Assembly (NCBI RefSeq): GCF_014467235.1
Contig: NZ_NKHP01000016.1
Span: 1 to 64,000, forward strand
Length of the DNA: 64,000 nt
DNA from: Xenorhabdus indica
GTDB lineage: Bacteria; Pseudomonadota; Gammaproteobacteria; Enterobacterales; Enterobacteriaceae
Direction: 5' to 3'
Each line of letters opens with the position of its first letter. Within the stretch, counting starts at the first letter, position 1. The translations under genes and the position numbers were made by a program. Below, one piece after another: positions 44,343 to 53,276 of this stretch. Under the pieces are notes generated by a model, which saw only the letters and a program-made list of their open reading frames with translations, had not been told where the DNA came from and did not search any database.

Positions 44343-45875
44343 CTATGTAGATGATAAATTCGATCTGGCCAGCCAAAGAATCAAAATTAGTGCCAGGAAA
44401 ATAAAACCAAAGAGCCAGAAAATCTCATTGGCTGCCAATATTAAGCTCTGGCTAGTAATTTTTTTCGCCAGAAAAATAGTTGCCTGTAGGTCAGATAATC
44501 CCAATAGCTTGATATCCTGATAAGCTAAATCAACGATAAAGTTATTTTGTGTCACATTTTCAGTTAGTTGTGAGTGATGAACGGCTTCGCGCTGAGACCA
44601 TAATGTATTGGTTAACGATGTACCTATCGATATAGCCAGAGTTCTAAAAAAGTTAAATAAACTTCCCGCTGAAGCGATCTTTTCCTGGGGTATATCAGAT
44701 AAAATAATCACATTGAGTGGCATAATGAAACAGGCAATCGCAATCCCTTGTATAAACTGTGGCCATGCTGCGCTGGCAAAATCCATTCCGGGCTCAAAAG
44801 TATATGCCCGCCAAAAGAAGCAGAAAGAGAAGACCATAAAGCTGATGGTAACTAAATAGCGCATATCAATTTTAGCGCCAAATCGACCGATAACTGGAGC
44901 CAGAATAATAGGGATAATGCCAAGAGGAGCTAATGCCAGCCCTGCCCAAGTAGCAGTATAGCTAAAAACTGTCTGCAATAACTGAGGCTGTAAGACTAAG
45001 ACACCAATATGTAATAGAAATGCTAAACTAATACAAATCGTACCAACTGTGAAATTACGTGATTTAAACAAAGATAAATCAACGATCGGGTTGTCATCCG
45101 TCAGTTCCCAAAGGACAAATAGAATAATACCTATCGTTGCAATGATAGCTAGTGCAGTGATTTCATTGGAATTAAACCAATCGAGTTCTTTCCCTCTGTC
45201 TAACATAAGCTGTAAACAACCAACACCGATAACCAGCAGGATCAAGCCCACCTTGTCCACTGGGATTACCTCAGTTTTTGTTTCGCGCTTACGTAACAGT
45301 AAGTAAGTAATAAAAATAGCAACCAAACCGATGGGAACGTTGATCAAGAAAATCCACCCCCAGTGAATGTTATCGCTAATCCACCCACCGAGGATAGGCC
45401 CACAAACAGGAGCTATAATGACGGTCATAGACCAAATGGCCAAGGCCATACTGTGTTGAGACTTAGGAAAGTTCGCTAACAACAGGCTTTGTGATAAGGG
45501 GATAATAGGACCTGAAACAGCACCTTGTATAATTCTGGTAACAATTAGCATTTCAAGGCTATTGGATATACCACAAAGCCACGAGGAGATAATGAACAGC
45601 GTGGTTGATATGACAAATAGCCGTACTTCCCCAACTCGTTTTGCCAACCAGCCGGTTAAGGGGATAGAGATCGCATTAGCAACACCGAATGACGTGATAA
45701 CCCAAGTGCCCTGTGACATGGATGAACCAAGATCACCTGCAATGGTTGACAGTGCTACATTAGCAATGGTTAAATCAAGGATTTGCAGAAAGGCAATAAT
45801 CGCTAGAGCTAGGATTAACCACCAGCGCTGATTAACTGATAAAGGTTCCATAGCAATGTGATCCTTAATTTTCAT
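44343..45875 (-). CDS. EmrB/QacA-type MFS drug efflux transporter
   Basis: This 510-residue DHA2-family (14-span) antiporter is close to E. coli EmrB. Blocks TIAGDLGSSMSQGTWVITSF, GVANAISIPLTGWLAKRVGE, CGPILGGWISDNIHWGWIFL and ELTDDNPIVDLSLFKSRNFT are shared. It would work with the adjacent membrane-fusion protein and a TolC-type channel. It overlaps that gene by 11 bp. Met9 (45851), with AAGGATC upstream, is an alternative start. It is likely the exporter of the product of the upstream biosynthetic operon, which is an inference. Confidence 0.9.
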   Translation of the reverse strand: MKIKDHIAMEPLSVNQRWWLILALAIIAFLQILDLTIANVALSTIAGDLGSSMSQGTWVITSFGVANAISIPLTGWLAKRVGEVRLFVISTTLFIISSWLCGISNSLEMLIVTRIIQGAVSGPIIPLSQSLLLANFPKSQHSMALAIWSMTVIIAPVCGPILGGWISDNIHWGWIFLINVPIGLVAIFITYLLLRKRETKTEVIPVDKVGLILLVIGVGCLQLMLDRGKELDWFNSNEITALAIIATIGIILFVLWELTDDNPIVDLSLFKSRNFTVGTICISLAFLLHIGVLVLQPQLLQTVFSYTATWAGLALAPLGIIPIILAPVIGRFGAKIDMRYLVTISFMVFSFCFFWRAYTFEPGMDFASAAWPQFIQGIAIACFIMPLNVIILSDIPQEKIASAGSLFNFFRTLAISIGTSLTNTLWSQREAVHHSQLTENVTQNNFIVDLAYQDIKLLGLSDLQATIFLAKKITSQSLILAANEIFWLFGFIFLALILILWLARSNLSST

Positions 45876-47049
45876 TACTTGTGTTGTGTTGTATTATCTG
45901 CTCAATGATTTTATCTATCTCACTATTATTGAATGAAAGAACATCAGTTTGATAAATAATCCGTTGCGGTGATTTGGTTGCCAGAGTTGTGCCTTTTGTA
46001 TCTCTGGTATCAACCGTCGCATGCATTGATAAACCGATTCGTAAGGGGTTGAGGGCAACTTGTTTCGGATCTAATTCAATGCGTACAGGGAGGCGCTGTA
46101 CCACTTTAATCCAGTTACCTGTCGCATTTTGAGCAGGAAGAATAGAAAAAGCGCTGCCGGTTCCTATATCCATGCCTATAATACGGCCTTGATAAATAAT
46201 ATTGTCACCATAAAAATCACTGACTAATTTAACTGGCTGCCCCAGACGTATGTTGGTGAACTGGACTTCTTTAAAATTAGCCTCAACCCATAACTGCTCA
46301 GAAGGGACGATTATCATCAAGGGTGTTGATTGGCTGATCCTAGCTCCGACTTGAACACTACGACGTGATACATACCCACTTACTGGTGCGTAAATCTTGG
46401 TACGTTGTAGTGATAACCAGGCTTCGCGTAGATTGGAGGCCGCCTTTTCTATATTAGGCAGTTTTTCCAGTGGATTTCCTATAACCAAAGCTTGGTTAAT
46501 TTTATACTGTTGTATAGCAATTTTTAGATCTGCTTTAGCAATATCAACGGCTTTGCGAGCATGTTCTAATTCTTCAGCGGCTATGACATTGACCTTACCC
46601 AGTCTTTCTCTTCGTGCCAGATCATTTTTTAACTTGTTTAAGGTAAGCTGCTTTAGTTCCACATTTGCTAGAAGCTGGGGATTACTGAGGATGATTTTTT
46701 GTGTTTCACGTACTGCTTGTGCTAATGAATGTTTACTCTTCTCAAAGGCATTTTCAGCGTCAGTACTATCCAACGTTAAGAGAAGGTCTCCTTGTTGAAC
46801 AAAGTCAGTATTATCAACATAAATATTTTTTACACTGCCATGAGCTTGTGACATGACTTGGACTTGATTTCCAGCAACATATGCATTATCTGTTGTCTGA
46901 TAGAAACGTAATATTAAATACCAGTATGATAGGTAAGCTATACCAGAAAATAAAAAAAGTGATATAACACTAAGAAGTATTATTTTTCTCTTCTTATTAC
47001 TTTTTCCTCTATCTGGTTCAGCCACTGTTTCAAGAGTATGATTTCCCAT
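45865..47049 (-). CDS. EmrA/HlyD-type membrane fusion protein
   Basis: This 394-residue periplasmic adaptor has one N-terminal membrane segment (about 23-46), a lipoyl-like/barrel-sandwich core (YVAGNQVQVMSQAHGSVKNI, YAPVSGYVSRRSVQVGARIS), an alpha-hairpin coiled coil (about 110-210), and a C-terminal barrel (LPVRIELDPKQVALNPLRIG). GGAG lies just before the ATG. It is first of the emrAB-like pair; 316 bp of AT-rich sequence separates it from the flavin monooxygenase gene. Confidence 0.9.
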   Translation of the reverse strand: MGNHTLETVAEPDRGKSNKKRKIILLSVISLFLFSGIAYLSYWYLILRFYQTTDNAYVAGNQVQVMSQAHGSVKNIYVDNTDFVQQGDLLLTLDSTDAENAFEKSKHSLAQAVRETQKIILSNPQLLANVELKQLTLNKLKNDLARRERLGKVNVIAAEELEHARKAVDIAKADLKIAIQQYKINQALVIGNPLEKLPNIEKAASNLREAWLSLQRTKIYAPVSGYVSRRSVQVGARISQSTPLMIIVPSEQLWVEANFKEVQFTNIRLGQPVKLVSDFYGDNIIYQGRIIGMDIGTGSAFSILPAQNATGNWIKVVQRLPVRIELDPKQVALNPLRIGLSMHATVDTRDTKGTTLATKSPQRIIYQTDVLSFNNSEIDKIIEQIIQHNTSNEN

Positions 47050-47365
47050 GTATTACTCCAATTTATTGAATCTTTCAAAACATATGCAATCAATTTTTTT
47101 ATATGTTTCTGTCAGGCATCCATATTTCATTACTACAGACTTATCACTCTTATCTGAGATAATTAATTGTTATTCATAGTAATATAACGATGTTATTTTC
47201 ATTGTTTACATATGTAATTTGAAATAAAAACAATCAGATCCATAAATATCACACACCAACATTTTTAATATACTCATTGTATAACTTATATAATGTGATT
47301 AGATTGAATAATCTGACTGAAATGAAAGAACAGAATAGTGTAGGACACAGGAAACTATAACTGTT
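47050..47365. other. Intergenic region between the monooxygenase and efflux genes
   Basis: The 316 bp are very AT-rich with no gene. This is the probable promoter region for the emrAB-like pair on the minus strand, and the end of the six-gene operon. No terminator hairpin or operator is recognised. Confidence 0.5.
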
Positions 47366-48433
47366 TTAGGTTCTCAGCTTCTGCTCTACCCACAGAGCAA
47401 CTCGTTGTGCATCTCTGGATGCACCAAGTAATAATTCAGAACTACGACTGCTGAGCCATTTCCTGCCTACAACAAACAAACCCGGATAAGGTGTTTTCCC
47501 CCCGTCGATGCGCCCACTCTCGCAGATAAATCCTTGCTCATTATGAACGCCGGGTAATGTTAACCAATTAGTGACTTCCCTATACCCTACACACCAAATT
47601 AATCCATCAATGTGATATTTTTTACCTTGTTGGTCATATAGTGTTTCATTTTCAGCTTTTACTAATTTTTGTGCTATTTGCACATTAAGCGCAGACAAGC
47701 GTTTGTTATTAAGCTCACTACATGGGATTGGATTACGCTGTTGTACTATTTTACCAACCAGACTCGATGTATCTGCATACAATAGCTTTGACTTATCTAG
47801 CCACCAAAACAGATCTTTACCCAGTACTTTATTGGGGACGAGAGGCCGAGGGGAGCCGCAGAATAATGTCACTTTCACCGAGGAAGAAAGTTCGCGTGCT
47901 ATCTGGCGACCGCTAGCTCCATCACCTATAACAGCGATCTGAGAACCCGCCTGAAATTGCCCCGGATTCAGATAAAGGTCAGCCTTTAGTTGCTGAATAG
48001 AGGGGGACAAATTGCTTGCCATCTCAGGGATAATTGAGGTTTGATTAGCACCAGTGGCATTCACTAAACAAGGAGCAGAAAACTGCTCCCCTTGTTGAGT
48101 AGTTAGAGTAAACAAATCAGCTTGATGTTTAACACTGATAGCCTGCATTCCCGTTAAGATATTAAGCCTGTGGTGAAGAGCATAACGTTCCAGATAATCT
48201 GCTATTTCATCCTTGCTGGGATAACCATTAGGAGAACCAGGCAAAGGAAAATCAGCGAGTTGACTCATCTTACGGGAGGTAAATAACAACATATTATCAG
48301 GACGCCTACGCCAGATATCGCCAACACGCTGGTCTCGTTCCAGAATCAATGTATTGATTTTTTTTTTGTTAAGAACAGCAGCCAGTGCTAGCCCCGCCTG
48401 TCCTGCACCCACGATCAAACAATCGATTTTCAT
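47366..48433 (-). CDS. FAD-dependent monooxygenase of the fatty-acyl cluster
   Basis: This 355-residue flavin monooxygenase is CzcO/YUCCA-like. FAD motif CLIVGAGQAGLALAAVL (about 5-21), NADPH motif IAVIGDGASGRQIARE (about 165-180), and a late GLFVVGRKWLSSR segment. Such enzymes hydroxylate or oxidise N, S or carbonyl groups. It is the last gene of the operon and overlaps the carrier protein gene (ATGA), so it probably acts on the carrier-bound or released product; the substrate is unknown. Confidence 0.87.
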   Translation of the reverse strand: MKIDCLIVGAGQAGLALAAVLNKKKINTLILERDQRVGDIWRRRPDNMLLFTSRKMSQLADFPLPGSPNGYPSKDEIADYLERYALHHRLNILTGMQAISVKHQADLFTLTTQQGEQFSAPCLVNATGANQTSIIPEMASNLSPSIQQLKADLYLNPGQFQAGSQIAVIGDGASGRQIARELSSSVKVTLFCGSPRPLVPNKVLGKDLFWWLDKSKLLYADTSSLVGKIVQQRNPIPCSELNNKRLSALNVQIAQKLVKAENETLYDQQGKKYHIDGLIWCVGYREVTNWLTLPGVHNEQGFICESGRIDGGKTPYPGLFVVGRKWLSSRSSELLLGASRDAQRVALWVEQKLRT

Positions 48434-48675
48434 GATGTTTGCTCCAATTGTAATATATGCTCAGACAAGGAGTGGATAGTGGGATATTCATAGCCAAGAA
48501 CAGGATCCAGCTTACGTTGTAATACTTTTTCTAACTGATTGATCAATATTACTCTGTTCACAGAATCAAGACCGAGGCTATCGAAAGAAACGTGTTCACT
48601 GATGGTAATTTCATAGCGTTGGAAATAAGGCGTCAAGTATTCGATTAGCCAACTTTTTAGCTCTAGTTCAGTCAT
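48430..48675 (-). CDS. Acyl carrier protein
   Basis: This 81-residue carrier has the phosphopantetheine-attachment motif FDSLGLDSVN (Ser about 38) and the YEYPTIHSLSEHI helix typical of PKS/NRPS-associated carriers. The ATG at 48675 has GGAG at the end of the upstream ligase gene; the open frame continues further upstream but only as overlap with it. It likely receives the acyl group from the fatty acyl-AMP ligase next door. Confidence 0.92.
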   Translation of the reverse strand: MTELELKSWLIEYLTPYFQRYEITISEHVSFDSLGLDSVNRVILINQLEKVLQRKLDPVLGYEYPTIHSLSEHILQLEQTS

Positions 48676-48676
48676 T

Positions 48677-50368
48677 TTATGCTCCTTGAATCTCAGTGGT
48701 GAACAGGACATTGACCCGATGTAATTTGTCTTGTAAATAGAGAGAACGGCAAAGTTGTCGCTGGACTTTTCCACTGCTGGTTGTAGGCAACTTGTTGGTT
48801 TGAATAAAAACGACGTCAGCGATATCAACATCGAATGCAGCATTAATAGCCTGGATTACATTGAGTTTCAATTCTTCGAGATTATTCTCCCGTTCTGCAT
48901 TTTTTTTCAGCTCTATGGCGATAACAACCCGTTGCTCCAGTTCAAAAGCGATTACTTTTCCTGGACGGAAGGCGGTGGACTGCATAGTCGCTGTATATTC
49001 AATGTCTTGCGGGTAAATATTCCTCCCTCGGATAATAATCAGATCTTTCAGACGCCCTGTGATAAATAAATGATGTTTATGCAGAAAACCAAGATCACCG
49101 GTGCGGAGAAAAGCCCCTTCTCCAGTGGTTGTATGGGCCATGAAGTTTTGCTGGGTTTGCTCTGGATTATTCCAATATCCTTTGGCAATACTTGGTCCCT
49201 GAACCCAAATCTCACCGATTTCATCGGGCTTACACAAGGCTTTTGTTTCTGGATTAACAATCATGACATGGTGACCGGGTGCAACTTGACCACAGGATTG
49301 CATGACAACCCCATCGGATTTTAAGACAATGTTTCCTTTTTCCAGACTGCTGTCGCAAAGCGTTAATGCAAATGGAGGATCGTCATGAGTGGATGCACTG
49401 ATGACTAATGTCGCTTCAGCCATTCCATAGCAAGGTATTTGGCTTTGATAAAGAAATCCATACTCTTTAACTGCCTGATAAAAATGCATCAGCGTTTCAT
49501 CTCTCACTGGCTCGGCACCGTTACCAGCCCAACGCCAGCGGGACAGATCCAAATTAAGTCCAGTGCAGTCTTGATTAGCGCAGAGGTCGTAAGCAAAATT
49601 GGGGACACTACAGAATTCAGCACCAAAATTATGCATCAATTGTAACCAACGTAATGGTCGCAGGATAAAAGATAGTGGTGGCATGAAATTATATTGTCCG
49701 CCTAAAGCCATAGCCAGCATGATATGGCCCACTAATCCCATATCATGAAACTGAGGTATCCAGCCCCCGATAACTAACCCTTCATGCAAGCTGAAAGTAT
49801 CATTTATTGCCCGCAAATTATGGATTAGGTTATTATGAGTAACCATTACTCCTCTGGGAATTCCTGTAGAACCAGAGGTATATTGCAAGAAAGCTAACTG
49901 TTCTGGAGCAATTGAAGGAAGTTTGACTGTCTCATCTACTAACTGATTTTCCGAATAATACATGAAATTATGGTTGGGAAATTCATGTGCTAAAGAACTG
50001 CTTAATCCTGACGTGGTGAGAATCAGGTCCGCTCCTGAATCATTCAAAATTTGCATTAATCTTTTCAGGTGACGGCTTCCCTGAACGACATTAGATGGAA
50101 CAGCAACCGCACCAGCCTTAAAGCAAGCCAATAACCCCACAATAAATTCCAGTCCAGGAGGATACATGAGAACAACAGTTTTTCCTTGTTGTCCGGCGGC
50201 CACAAGTGAGCAGGCAAGTAAGTGAGACTGTTGTTCCAATTCTAGCCAGGTCAGAGTAATAGAATCTGAATCCCCTGAAGGCAAAAATCGGTACACAATA
50301 TGGTTTGGCTGTTGTGCAACATAATGTTTAACACAACATAATAGCGTGTTAGCATCCTTCAGAATCAT
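48677..50368 (-). CDS. Fatty acyl-AMP ligase
   Basis: This 563-residue ANL enzyme is of FAAL type, which adenylates a fatty acid and passes it to a carrier protein rather than to CoA. The A3 motif YTSGSTGIPRGVMVTHNNLI is present, along with GGWIPQFHDMGLVGHIM, YGMAEATLVISAST and GDLGFLHKHHLFITGRLKDL. QFHDMGL and the GLVGHI segment are characteristic of FAALs. It overlaps the desulfurase gene (ATGA) and abuts the carrier protein gene, its probable acceptor. Confidence 0.92.
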   Translation of the reverse strand: MILKDANTLLCCVKHYVAQQPNHIVYRFLPSGDSDSITLTWLELEQQSHLLACSLVAAGQQGKTVVLMYPPGLEFIVGLLACFKAGAVAVPSNVVQGSRHLKRLMQILNDSGADLILTTSGLSSSLAHEFPNHNFMYYSENQLVDETVKLPSIAPEQLAFLQYTSGSTGIPRGVMVTHNNLIHNLRAINDTFSLHEGLVIGGWIPQFHDMGLVGHIMLAMALGGQYNFMPPLSFILRPLRWLQLMHNFGAEFCSVPNFAYDLCANQDCTGLNLDLSRWRWAGNGAEPVRDETLMHFYQAVKEYGFLYQSQIPCYGMAEATLVISASTHDDPPFALTLCDSSLEKGNIVLKSDGVVMQSCGQVAPGHHVMIVNPETKALCKPDEIGEIWVQGPSIAKGYWNNPEQTQQNFMAHTTTGEGAFLRTGDLGFLHKHHLFITGRLKDLIIIRGRNIYPQDIEYTATMQSTAFRPGKVIAFELEQRVVIAIELKKNAERENNLEELKLNVIQAINAAFDVDIADVVFIQTNKLPTTSSGKVQRQLCRSLYLQDKLHRVNVLFTTEIQGA

Positions 50369-51546
50369 ATTGTTTCCTCTCCTGCAATAGCTAATAAATT
50401 CTGTATCTCCTGCTTCAGAGCATTAATCAGAACATCAATTTCGTGTCGTTCAGTAACATGCCCAAAACTGATGCGCAGCGCACTATCGATATAGGAATAA
50501 GGAGACTGCATTGCAAGTAAGACATGTGAACGTTGAGGTGTTTGTGCGTTATTACTACAGGCGGATCCCAGAGAAACCGAAATTCCGTGACATAAATCCA
50601 ATCTGCTTGCTAACGCTTCTGCTCTGACTCCGGGAAAACTAATATTTAGTGTCCATGGAGCCTGATATTCAGGTATTATCTCACCATTTAAGTGATACTT
50701 GATGGATGAATTATCCAATTGATTAATAAGGTAACGTCTCATTTCCCGGCAATAATAAAGACGCTGTATTAATTCCTCACAGGCTTCTTCTGCTGCGGCA
50801 GCTAACCCTGCTATGCCTAATGTGTTCTCTGTGCCGCTGCGTAACCCTTGTTCTTGTCCACCACCATGCAGCAGAGGACACATTTTTGTCTGAGGGCTGT
50901 AGTACAGCCCGCCTATCCCTTTAGGGGCGTAAAACTTATGCCCAGAAAAGGCAACTGTTAGTGGTATATCATCAGGGCAGTACATAGGCCATTTTCCCAC
51001 TGCCTGTATTGCATCAAGATGAAGGTGAATACCTTTCCCTTTCAGTCTGGAAGCAAGTGTATCGTAAGGCTGAATGACACCCGTTTCATTGTTAATAACC
51101 ATCAGCGCAATTAAACAAGTCTGGGGGGTAATGGCATTACATAACGTGTCTTGATTTACTCTTCCTGTTTTATTGGGAGCAATGATTGTGAGTTTCAAAC
51201 CTTGTTTTTGATACCAACTTAGAGGCTCCAGAATTGAAGAGTGTTCAATTGCAGAACAGATAGCATGATAACGAGATAACTGGTTAATAGGGATCTGGCT
51301 GAATACACTGTGTAGAGCGAGATTATTGCTTTCTGTACCTCCGGAAGTAAAAATGATCCTTTCAGCCGAGCCCCCCAGTAATTGAGCTATTGATTCTTTT
51401 GTATAGCTAATTAAGGTATGTAAACTCTGACTTAAACGATATTTGCCGGAAGGATTGGCAAATTGATCCAGCATTTGCTGAATTGCTATTTTTGATTTAT
51501 GACTCAATGGAGTGGTCGCATTGAAATCAAAGTATAGCATTGTCAT
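50365..51546 (-). CDS. Cysteine desulfurase (NifS/IscS type) of the cluster
   Basis: This 393-residue class V PLP enzyme takes sulfur from cysteine as a persulfide. PLP-Lys in AFSGHKFYAPKGIGGLYY, SGGTESNNLALHS near the start, HLDAIQAVGKWP, and the mobile loop Cys in VSLGSACSNNAQTPQRSHVL are all present, so it should be active. It overlaps the IscU-like gene (ATGA at 51543) and the ligase gene. The housekeeping isc operon is not here, so this looks like a dedicated copy. Confidence 0.92.
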   Translation of the reverse strand: MTMLYFDFNATTPLSHKSKIAIQQMLDQFANPSGKYRLSQSLHTLISYTKESIAQLLGGSAERIIFTSGGTESNNLALHSVFSQIPINQLSRYHAICSAIEHSSILEPLSWYQKQGLKLTIIAPNKTGRVNQDTLCNAITPQTCLIALMVINNETGVIQPYDTLASRLKGKGIHLHLDAIQAVGKWPMYCPDDIPLTVAFSGHKFYAPKGIGGLYYSPQTKMCPLLHGGGQEQGLRSGTENTLGIAGLAAAAEEACEELIQRLYYCREMRRYLINQLDNSSIKYHLNGEIIPEYQAPWTLNISFPGVRAEALASRLDLCHGISVSLGSACSNNAQTPQRSHVLLAMQSPYSYIDSALRISFGHVTERHEIDVLINALKQEIQNLLAIAGEETI

Positions 51547-51899
51547 ATATGCATCCTTATTTGTTGAAATAGAGCATGTAACATCTCTAAACAGTGCTGC
51601 TGTGAAGGCTGCAATTTACCTAACATTGTGTCGATTTCTGATGTGCTTAATTGGGCAATTTCGGTCAGCGTTTTTCCTTGAACTTGCCGGCAGAACTGAT
51701 TGGACATAGCTAAAGAGGCAGTACATCCCCAAGCTTGAAATCGAGCTTCATTAATGTACCCTTCGTTATTCAGCGATAAGTCAATATCAACTTTATCGCC
51801 ACATACGGAGTTACCTAGCTTGAGTTGAATATCGGGATTTTTTAGATATCCCTGGCAATCGGGATTACAGAAGTTATCAGTGATAATCTCATTAAACAT
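51543..51899 (-). CDS. IscU/NifU-like sulfur or Fe-S scaffold of the cluster
   Basis: This is a 118-residue IscU-fold protein. All five residues used by IscU for cluster or persulfide binding are kept: Cys33 and Asp35 (NSVCGDKV), Cys59 (AWGCTAS), His102 and Cys103 (QQHCLEM). Two additional N-terminal Cys (11 and 15) are unusual. The ATG at 51899 follows GAGGTTTGA. It probably accepts sulfur from the adjacent desulfurase; whether it builds a cluster or carries sulfur to the acyl group is open. Confidence 0.88.
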   Translation of the reverse strand: MFNEIITDNFCNPDCQGYLKNPDIQLKLGNSVCGDKVDIDLSLNNEGYINEARFQAWGCTASLAMSNQFCRQVQGKTLTEIAQLSTSEIDTMLGKLQPSQQHCLEMLHALFQQIRMHI

Positions 51900-51908
51900 A
51901 TTCAAACC

Positions 51909-53090
51909 TCACTGAGTAACAGGACAAGCATTTTTTTGCTCGTCATCGGCTATCTTTCTCTCCAGATTAACAGCACAACAGCCGAATTCGGTTGCAGAAG
52001 GTGCTCGCATAACATATTGCATACGCTGAGAGTTACGGCCTGAAGGATCATTATCAGTACGCAGATAGATCATATCTTCAGTGAGTAACATTCCAGGAGT
52101 TGAACGTGCTATGGGATCGAAAATAACAAGCTGCCCAATTTCACCATCTTCCACCTCGCGAGATAAGTTTTCTGGATCACGGACAGAAAAGTGAATATAT
52201 GGAGGAATATGTTTTTGATTAAATTCATCCTCTATAGCCAAAAAATTAGCCTCAACAAGCCCATACATATCACGTATCCGGTTGGTGGAAATACCTAACC
52301 AAGTTTCCAGTTCTTGATTAAATTTGGTACGAGATATCATAGCTCCAGTGAAACGTTTCCAGCCACCGAGCGTGATCACCATACTTCCACTATCTAGTTC
52401 CAGTTTAGTATTTGTCGCTTTTAAGAAACTAATAAAGCGATGAATAAGAAACGGGGGGCCTATTACATGGCGAGTAAATTTTCCTTGCCATTCTTTTAAT
52501 TGGCTAATTGCCTCTTCCGGAACAAAACGCTCTTTTTTAACCATAAAACGATTGGTATCTAACAATCCGGCCAGCCAGTTGAACGCTTTTATCATTCCCA
52601 TTTCAGGGATTTCCTCTGTCGAAGGACATAGACAGAGTCCTGCTCCACTAGAGAGCTTAAGCATATCGCGATATGAGTTATAGAGAGCTATAGTGGCGTA
52701 GTCCATTGTTTCATCGCATCGACGGGCAACACTGGGGATACCACTAGTACCTGTAGAACGCATTTCATGCTCAATACTGGAAAGAGGTTTGCTTAACAAT
52801 CTGTGACTATTTGCAGATTTAAAAGTAGAGACTGGAATAATTGGAATATTTACTAAGTCCGCATAATTTTGGATGTCACTAGGGTGGATACCTTTCTCGT
52901 CACATTGTTTACGATAGTAAATATTATTTTCAAAATGATATCTAAAAGCATCTCTAATAATGTGGGTTTTTAATTCCTGTTGTTCTTCAATTGGAAGGGC
53001 ATAAAGAAAATCACTATTTGTAACTATCCATTTTATAGCATCTCCTTTTGCATCTTTTATTCTTTCATACAGCTCAACTGCTTTGAACAT
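51909..53090 (-). CDS. LuxE-like acyl-protein synthetase
   Basis: This 393-residue enzyme is of the LuxE/PaaK-like family, which activates an acid as acyl-AMP and transfers it to a Cys. Blocks HFENNIYYRKQCDEKGIHPS, NIPIIPVSTFKS, MRSTGTSGIPSVARRC, HVIGPPFLIHRFISFLK, TLGGWKRFTG and IRDMYGLVEANFLA fit. C-terminal cysteines (FGCCAVN) lie where LuxE carries its acyl-Cys. No luxC/luxD partner is present, so the acyl group is not obviously reduced to an aldehyde. It is the first gene of the six-gene operon. Confidence 0.87.
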   Translation of the reverse strand: MFKAVELYERIKDAKGDAIKWIVTNSDFLYALPIEEQQELKTHIIRDAFRYHFENNIYYRKQCDEKGIHPSDIQNYADLVNIPIIPVSTFKSANSHRLLSKPLSSIEHEMRSTGTSGIPSVARRCDETMDYATIALYNSYRDMLKLSSGAGLCLCPSTEEIPEMGMIKAFNWLAGLLDTNRFMVKKERFVPEEAISQLKEWQGKFTRHVIGPPFLIHRFISFLKATNTKLELDSGSMVITLGGWKRFTGAMISRTKFNQELETWLGISTNRIRDMYGLVEANFLAIEDEFNQKHIPPYIHFSVRDPENLSREVEDGEIGQLVIFDPIARSTPGMLLTEDMIYLRTDNDPSGRNSQRMQYVMRAPSATEFGCCAVNLERKIADDEQKNACPVTQ

Positions 53091-53276
53091 ATCATTAATC
53101 CTGTTAGTCGTTATATTATTTAAGAATTAATTATTCCATTTAGCGATAAGTAAAATATCTTAACGTGAGCTTTTTTGTTTTTCTTGAATAAACTGGCTAA
53201 CTTTATCCTATAAAATTATTAGACGACTTATAAATAAAAACATATCTTTAATTTATCAATTTAAGTAAATAAGCTT
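53091..53276. promoter_or_regulatory. Upstream region of the LuxE-led operon
   Basis: The 186 bp AT-rich region 5' of the operon must hold its promoter on the minus strand, bounded by IS630 debris at 53277. No clear operator is seen. Confidence 0.4.

Noticed and set aside
50365-51899. Housekeeping isc operon or DNA phosphorothioation system
   Set aside because: No iscA, hscBA, fdx or dnd genes nearby, and the pair is coupled to fatty-acyl genes.
51909-53090. Bioluminescence (lux) operon
   Set aside because: Only a LuxE-like gene is present; luxC, D, A and B are absent, and the neighbours are sulfur and FAAL genes.
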